Origin: an uncultured Acetatifactor sp.
GTDB lineage: Bacteria > Bacillota > Clostridia > Lachnospirales > Lachnospiraceae
Assembly: GCA_910578215.1 (NCBI GenBank)
Contig: CAJTPH010000067.1
Coordinates: forward strand, 1-7,910
DNA: 7,910 nucleotides
Reading direction: 5' to 3'
Positions 4,194 to 7,910 of the stretch are shown here, piece by piece. The translations under genes and the position numbers were made by a program. Position 1 is the first letter of the stretch. Every line of letters starts with the position of its first letter. Under the pieces are notes generated by a model. The model was not told the origin of the DNA. It made no database searches and saw only the letters and a list, made by a program, of their open reading frames with translations.

Positions 4194-6302
4194 ATGAAGG
4201 AAGTATTCAGGAAAAAACTGGCAGGGGCGGCAAAGCAGGGCAGGAGGCTCGTCATGGCAGCAACCGTCGGAGCGGTAGCGTTGGGCAGCATCAGCTATAC
4301 CAAAGCGGCAGGTATAGAAGACATTTTTGACGAGGTTTATTACGCGGATAAGTACCCGGATCTTAAGGCGGCATACGGTTATGACAGGGCGGCTCTGCTG
4401 GAGCATTTCAAGAATGTCGGCGCCTCAGAGGGCAGGGCAATGAATGAGATGATAGATATAGTCAAATACAGGGAGACATACAAGGATCTTCAGGCTGCAT
4501 TTGAGGATGACTGGGATGCCTATGTGGAGCATTATCTTTCCTATGGAGCCTTCGAGCACAGGGATAACGGCACCGGCTTTGACCCTGTGGATTATCTCAA
4601 CAGATATGGGGAGCTGAAGGAAGCCTTTGGCAATGATATACTGGCAGCCTGCAGGCATTATGAGGATCACGGGAAGCAGGAAGGCAGAGAAGCCAGAAGC
4701 GAGGCTGTGGTGAAGGCCGAGGAGGAGGCTCTGGAGTGGGAGGATACCTATACGCCGGAAGAAGAACCCGGACAGCCGGAGCAGGAGGCATATAAGATCG
4801 AGAGCGTAGAGATTATGGGCACCGGACGCATCAGGGTCACCTTGAACCGGGAAACAGATCAGACCCTTGCCCTGGGAGCGTTCAGCATCATATGCAACAG
4901 CGGCGGTTCCGACATGACCATACTGTCTGTGTCCACTGAGGATAACAGGGTGTATGATCTGTCGACTACCTATTATAAGGATCAAGAATACGATATACAG
5001 ATTACCCTACCCGACGGTACGGCGATCTCAAAGGTCTTTGACTACAGGACGGATTGTGCGCAGATTGCGGGAATTACCGCTGTACGCACGGGTACGGACG
5101 AGGCTGCGATCACCTTTAATTCGGATGAACCGGGATATTTTTATTATATTTTGAGGGAAAACGTACAGCGTCGGCTGCGCGCGGCGGTTTCTTCCACGGA
5201 ACCCACGGAAGCGGAGGTAATAAGGGACGGTATAAAAGTGGAGATGAAGCAGCATGAGAATACGGTTACCGTTACCGGACTGACGGAGGGCGTGTCATAT
5301 ACCGTATATTATGTAGCTGTAAATACGGAGAATAAGTCCACATTGGTAAACAGCCTTTCCATTGACGGAGAAGTCTATGAGGAGAAGGCGGAGGCAATCA
5401 AAGGGGCCGAGGCTTTCGCGGAGAAGCTTTCAAACGGCGAATTTCTGTATGGCTTTGAGATAGAGCTGGAAACTGCCACATCCGAACCCCTGACGCTGGA
5501 TCAGTTTGATATAAGCTGTCCGCAGAACGAGACGACGCTTGGAGAGGTCAGGACCACGGACAATAGGGTTTACCGCGTGTATATGCAAAGGGGCAGCATT
5601 CCTAAGGGCAACAATACCTATACGATCCTGATCAATATGAAGGACGGCACACAGCTAAAGGGAACCTGCTATCTTGACCTGCAGGCGCCCAGGGTCAGCG
5701 CGAGAAGTATTGAGTGGACGGATAAGGATACAATTAAGGTTGTAGTAAACTCGGATGAAGCGGGCATGCTTTATTACGCCGTGCAGGATCAGGTTGAGGG
5801 AGAGGGCACCATCGTCTCCAAGGACCCCACACAGCTTTATGCCAGCGGCACAAAGGTTGATATAGGCTATGGTCTGAACTATATAACAATCAAGGGCATT
5901 AAGGCAGGGCAATGGTTCTGCTATGCGTCGGAGGATGCGAAGGGGAACAGGGAGGATTTCTACAGCTACAAGCAGATTCCCGAATATTCCGAGCCTTCGG
6001 ACGAGGATGAATCCACACAGCCTGAGATAACAGGCGTAACCGTCATTAAGGCTTCAAACCAGCCGACGCTGAAGGTTGTGTTCAACCAGCCGATGATGGG
6101 GATTTACGACAACGGCAGTACTCAGATCAGCGGGCTAAACGGAAAGCTGTTACTTTCTACGAAATATGGTTCCGAAGGAGGTCTGCAGGATAATGTGCTG
6201 ACCATTACCGTAATGAATTTTCCCTCCATATCCCAGGGCAATCATACCTTGACGATCGCTTTAGAGAGCGGAGAAACATTAACGTATGATTTCACGGTGT
6301 AA
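4194..6302 (+). CDS. Secreted modular protein: three 42-residue-spaced repeats plus duplicated beta-rich domains
   Basis: The protein has 702 residues and is probably secreted. Its signal peptide has a basic start (KEVFRKK, GRR), a hydrophobic core (about 19-31) and a likely cut after TKA (38). Residues 45-165 hold three repeats starting at 45, 87 and 129, each matching F/I-D..-Y/K-Y..-Y..L-A-F/Y..D...-HY/F..G..EGR/EHR. An acidic linker follows (about 166-199, EEEALEWED, TPEEEPGQPEQEA). The rest (200-702) is beta-rich and Thr/Asn/Asp-rich, resembling Ig-like or fibronectin-like surface modules. It has an internal duplication (T.DNRVY at about 248 and 454; NSDE.G near 309 and 519) and a final related module. 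No sortase LPXTG motif, transmembrane tail, choline-binding repeats or catalytic motif is visible, so it is either released or held by its repeats. The function is unknown; a cell-surface or adhesive role is inference. Confidence 0.9.
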   Translation: MKEVFRKKLAGAAKQGRRLVMAATVGAVALGSISYTKAAGIEDIFDEVYYADKYPDLKAAYGYDRAALLEHFKNVGASEGRAMNEMIDIVKYRETYKDLQAAFEDDWDAYVEHYLSYGAFEHRDNGTGFDPVDYLNRYGELKEAFGNDILAACRHYEDHGKQEGREARSEAVVKAEEEALEWEDTYTPEEEPGQPEQEAYKIESVEIMGTGRIRVTLNRETDQTLALGAFSIICNSGGSDMTILSVSTEDNRVYDLSTTYYKDQEYDIQITLPDGTAISKVFDYRTDCAQIAGITAVRTGTDEAAITFNSDEPGYFYYILRENVQRRLRAAVSSTEPTEAEVIRDGIKVEMKQHENTVTVTGLTEGVSYTVYYVAVNTENKSTLVNSLSIDGEVYEEKAEAIKGAEAFAEKLSNGEFLYGFEIELETATSEPLTLDQFDISCPQNETTLGEVRTTDNRVYRVYMQRGSIPKGNNTYTILINMKDGTQLKGTCYLDLQAPRVSARSIEWTDKDTIKVVVNSDEAGMLYYAVQDQVEGEGTIVSKDPTQLYASGTKVDIGYGLNYITIKGIKAGQWFCYASEDAKGNREDFYSYKQIPEYSEPSDEDESTQPEITGVTVIKASNQPTLKVVFNQPMMGIYDNGSTQISGLNGKLLLSTKYGSEGGLQDNVLTITVMNFPSISQGNHTLTIALESGETLTYDFTV
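4326..4688 (+). repeat. Three protein repeats with exact 42-residue period
   Basis: The copies occupy residues 45-81, 87-123 and 129-165 of the secreted protein (4326-4436, 4452-4562, 4578-4688). Shared positions are an aromatic pair near the start, a Tyr followed by L and aromatic/Gly-Asp (YPDLKAAYGYD, YKDLQAAFEDD, YGELKEAFGND), then H-aromatic, Gly and a charged end (EGR, EHR, EGR). DNA identity between copies is low, so the duplication is old and the spacing is kept by selection on the protein. I recall similar repeats from many secreted Lachnospiraceae proteins; their role is not known to me. Confidence 0.85.
4791..6299 (+). repeat. A-B-A-B-A' internal domain duplication in the secreted protein
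   Basis: Module A (about 200-290) and its copy (about 415-497) share LGAF/LDQF, T.DNRVY (D250 and D456) and an ITLPDGT / INMKDGT strand. Module B (about 293-400) and its copy (about 500-600) share TFNSDEPGYFYY / VVNSDEAGMLYY, a later K.....G..VTGL/ITIKGI strand and a Y-A-V/S-E ending. Offsets are about 206-210 residues. The last 90 residues (about 613-702) look like a diverged A module (LKVVFNQPM, LTIALESGETLTYDF). Boundaries are approximate. Confidence 0.65.
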
Positions 6303-6339
6303 GTGAGCCAGGGGACGGCACTGCCGTCCCTGTACTCAC
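6303..6339 (+). repeat. Large REP-like palindrome directly after the stop codon
   Basis: GGGACGGC (6312-6319) pairs perfectly with GCCGTCCC (6323-6330) around the loop ACT. The stem extends through a bulged G and AC/GT pairing to an outer GTGAG/CTCAC helix (6303-6307 with 6335-6339). It begins at the base after the TAA. No T-run follows directly, so it is not a classic terminator on its own. The GGGGACGG...CCGTCCC core resembles the REP-like palindromes I recall from clostridial genomes, some linked to IS200-like transposases. Copy number cannot be judged from one window. Confidence 0.55.
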
Positions 6340-6346
6340 GTTCAGG

Positions 6347-6371
6347 GCAAGCTTGCAAGGATTGCTTTTTT
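6347..6371 (+). terminator. Weak intrinsic terminator after the secreted-protein gene
   Basis: GCAA (6347-6350) can pair with TTGC (6362-6365), just before six T (6366-6371). A second option pairs GCAA (6355-6358) with the same 3' arm. The stem is short. Acting with the strong palindrome just upstream it may still terminate. It overlaps the -35 region of the argH promoter. Confidence 0.4.
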
Positions 6372-6381
6372 GTGTTATTAT
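6353..6381 (+). promoter_or_regulatory. Likely argH promoter
   Basis: TTGCAA (6353-6358) and TATTAT (6376-6381) lie 17 bases apart; the -35 is identical to that of the tRNA-Thr promoter. Transcription would begin near 6388, so the mRNA would start a few bases before the hairpin at 6393-6419. I do not see a convincing ArgR box, although the region is AT-rich. Confidence 0.6.
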
Positions 6382-6392
6382 TAAATTTAAGG

Positions 6393-6419
6393 TGCAGTCC
6401 CGGGAAAAGCGGGACTGCA
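6393..6419 (+). promoter_or_regulatory. 5' hairpin of the argH mRNA abutting the ribosome binding site
   Basis: TGCAGTCCCG (6393-6402) pairs perfectly with CGGGACTGCA (6410-6419) around the 7-base loop GGAAAAG. The next bases are GAAAGG (6420-6425), the ribosome binding site 12 bases before the ATG at 6438. No T-run follows, so it is not a terminator. It may stabilise the mRNA 5' end or tune access to the ribosome binding site. Confidence 0.65.
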
Positions 6420-6437
6420 GAAAGGTACGGGCTTTTT

Positions 6438-7820
6438 ATGGCACAGTTGTGGGGCGGGCGTTTTACCAAGGAGACGGACAGGCTGGTATACGACTTTAAC
6501 GCGTCTATTCGCTTTGACAGGCGATTGTTTCATCAGGATATAGAGGGCAGCATCGTCCATGTGAAGATGCTGGCTAAGCAGGGTATTCTCACGGAGAGCG
6601 AGCGGGATTCCATTGCTGCGGGGCTTGAGGGCATCCGGGAGGATGTGGATGCGGGAAGGCTTGTCATCGACGAGACCTGCGAGGATATCCACAGCTTTGC
6701 GGAGGCGGAGCTCATCAGGCGTATCGGAGACGTGGGAAAGAAGCTGCACACCGGCAGGAGCCGCAATGACCAGGTTGCGTTGGATATGCGCCTGTACATC
6801 AGGGAACAGGTGATAGAGACGGACCGGCTTTTAAAAGAGCTGCTCTCTGTCATCCTGAAAATCATGGAAGAAAATGTCGAGACCTATATGCCGGGCTTTA
6901 CCCATCTGCAGAAGGCGCAGCCGGTCACGCTGGCGCATCACTTCGGCGCTTATTTTGAGATGTTTAAACGTGACGGGCAGCGTATGGCAGATATATATGA
7001 GAGAATGAATTACTGTCCCCTGGGGGCGGGGGCCCTTGCCGGGACCACCTATCCTCTGGACAGGGAATATTCCGCAGAGCTCATGGGCTTTTACGGTCCT
7101 ACCATGAACAGCATGGATTCCGTGTCGGACAGGGATTACCTGATCGAGTTCATGGCGGCGCTCTCCATGGTGATGATGCATATGAGCCGCTTCTGCGAGG
7201 AGATCATCATCTGGAATTCAAACGAGTATCAGTTTGTGGAGATAGACGACGCCTATTCCACGGGGAGCAGCATTATGCCCCAGAAGAAAAATCCGGATAT
7301 TGCGGAGCTGGTGAGAGGCAAGACCGGGCGGGTCTACGGGGCGCTGATGTCCCTGCTCACCACCATGAAGGGACTGCCCCTTGCTTATAATAAAGACATG
7401 CAGGAGGATAAGGAGGTTTCCTTTGACGCCCTGGATACTGTAAAGAGCTGTATCGTCCTTTTTACGGGAATGCTGGATACCTTGAAGGTGAATAAGGAAC
7501 GCATGGAAAAAAGCGCTATGAACGGCTTCGCCAACGCCACCGACGCTGCGGATTATCTTGTGATGAAGGGTGTGCCCTTCAGGGATGCCCACGGCATCAT
7601 AGGAAGGCTGGTTCTTTACTGCATTGAAAAGAATACTTCCATCGACGCCCTGTCCCTTGCGGAGCTCAAGGCTATCAGCGAGCAGTTTGACGAGGATATC
7701 TATGAAGCGGTTTCCCTGAAGACCTGTGTGGAAAAGCGGCTGACCATCGGCGCTCCCGGGGCGGAGGCAATGCGCAGGGTGATAGAGCTGCACAGGGAGT
7801 ATTTGAAAGGGGACGATTGA
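6438..7820 (+). CDS. argH: Argininosuccinate lyase
   Basis: This cytoplasmic enzyme splits argininosuccinate into arginine and fumarate, the last step of arginine synthesis; the family works as a homotetramer. The protein begins MAQLWGGRF, the usual ArgH N-terminus, and has 460 residues, the normal length. Visible hallmarks are HTGRSRNDQ (104-112), THLQKAQPVTLAHH (from 155), and the fumarase/lyase superfamily signature GSSIMPQKKNP (276-286), which includes the mobile catalytic-serine loop. The reading frame is open back to an ATG at 6303. I reject that start because the extra 45 residues are unlike ArgH, would begin inside the palindrome after the previous stop, and would cross the promoter. 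No argG or other arginine gene is in the window, so argH looks separately transcribed here. Confidence 0.97.
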   Translation: MAQLWGGRFTKETDRLVYDFNASIRFDRRLFHQDIEGSIVHVKMLAKQGILTESERDSIAAGLEGIREDVDAGRLVIDETCEDIHSFAEAELIRRIGDVGKKLHTGRSRNDQVALDMRLYIREQVIETDRLLKELLSVILKIMEENVETYMPGFTHLQKAQPVTLAHHFGAYFEMFKRDGQRMADIYERMNYCPLGAGALAGTTYPLDREYSAELMGFYGPTMNSMDSVSDRDYLIEFMAALSMVMMHMSRFCEEIIIWNSNEYQFVEIDDAYSTGSSIMPQKKNPDIAELVRGKTGRVYGALMSLLTTMKGLPLAYNKDMQEDKEVSFDALDTVKSCIVLFTGMLDTLKVNKERMEKSAMNGFANATDAADYLVMKGVPFRDAHGIIGRLVLYCIEKNTSIDALSLAELKAISEQFDEDIYEAVSLKTCVEKRLTIGAPGAEAMRRVIELHREYLKGDD

Positions 7821-7842
7821 ATTTTCTTCCCTCAGGGGGGCG

Positions 7843-7910
7843 ATGGAGAGCAGAGACGGTACTGGAAAAGCAGTCTCGAAGCGGAAGCGCCCCGGAAGGA
7901 AATTTCAGCG
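7843..7910 (+). CDS. Possible N-terminus of a further gene, cut by the window end
   Basis: An ATG at 7843 opens a frame without a stop to the window edge. It encodes about 22 residues of very basic character (KAVSKRKRPGRK). AGGGGGG (7834-7840) lies just upstream, with short spacing. It begins 22 bases after the argH stop, so it could be co-transcribed with argH. So short a fragment cannot be identified. GGGGCG near 7837-7842 could pair with CGCCCC near 7888-7893, so a structured RNA is an alternative reading. Confidence 0.35.
   Translation, partial: MESRDGTGKAVSKRKRPGRKFQ

Noticed and set aside
6372..6390. ArgR (ARG) box in the argH promoter
   Set aside because: The AT-rich stretch has only loose similarity to a half site and no second well-spaced copy.
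6303..6437. N-terminal extension of argH from the ATG at 6303
   Set aside because: The 45 extra residues do not resemble ArgH, cross the terminator, promoter and hairpin, and the ATG at 6438 has its own ribosome binding site and gives the standard length.
7218..7793. Minus-strand frame of 191 codons opposite argH
   Set aside because: It is antisense to a well-conserved enzyme, with no recognisable product or translation signal.
1374..7910. Integrated element using the tRNA-Thr 3' end as attachment site
   Set aside because: I found no second copy of the tRNA 3' sequence (TTCGAGTCCCATTTTCAGC) downstream in the window and no integrase gene.

Overview
The window looks like chromosome from a Clostridia-class Firmicute, most likely Lachnospiraceae. 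This rests on strong purine-rich ribosome binding sites, TTGNNN-17-TATAAT promoters, a tRNA gene without an encoded CCA end, and a secreted protein with the F..YY...YPDLK.A.G.D...L..H....G..EGR repeat, which I associate with that family. The assignment is by pattern recognition, not by a search. Most genes are moderately GC-rich. The stretch from about 1500 to 2260 is visibly more AT-rich.

Layout. Positions 2-262 are the 3' end of an Ala/Glu/Lys-rich, probably coiled-coil protein, followed at once by an MscS-family mechanosensitive channel (280-1188). A compact tRNA-Thr(CGU) unit follows, with a consensus promoter, a leader hairpin, the tRNA (1309-1381), a structured trailer and a strong intrinsic terminator. 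Next is an orphan two-helix membrane protein of unknown function (1623-2252) with its own promoter region, which contains an inverted repeat, and a terminator. Convergent to it lies a minus-strand, two-gene ABC importer of the nitrate/sulfonate/taurine/thiamine-precursor type: ATPase 3979-3176, permease 3195-2383, overlapping by 20 bases. No solute-binding protein gene is present in the window.

Divergent from the importer is a 702-residue secreted protein (4194-6302) with a signal peptide, three 42-residue-spaced repeats, an acidic linker and a beta-rich region built as A-B-A-B-A'. Two possible promoters precede it. The distal one would produce a long leader containing a nested set of hairpins (4040-4108), an unidentified candidate cis-regulatory RNA.

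A REP-like palindrome and a weak terminator separate that gene from argH (6438-7820, argininosuccinate lyase, last step of arginine synthesis). The argH mRNA probably begins with a perfect 10-bp hairpin that ends directly at its ribosome binding site. The last 68 bases may begin another gene.

The genes do not form one pathway. The window is a run of short, independently transcribed units. The items most worth following up are the modular secreted protein with its leader element, the orphan membrane protein next to the tRNA, and the argH 5' hairpin. I did not find convincing evidence of a defence system, CRISPR array, phage or complete insertion sequence.
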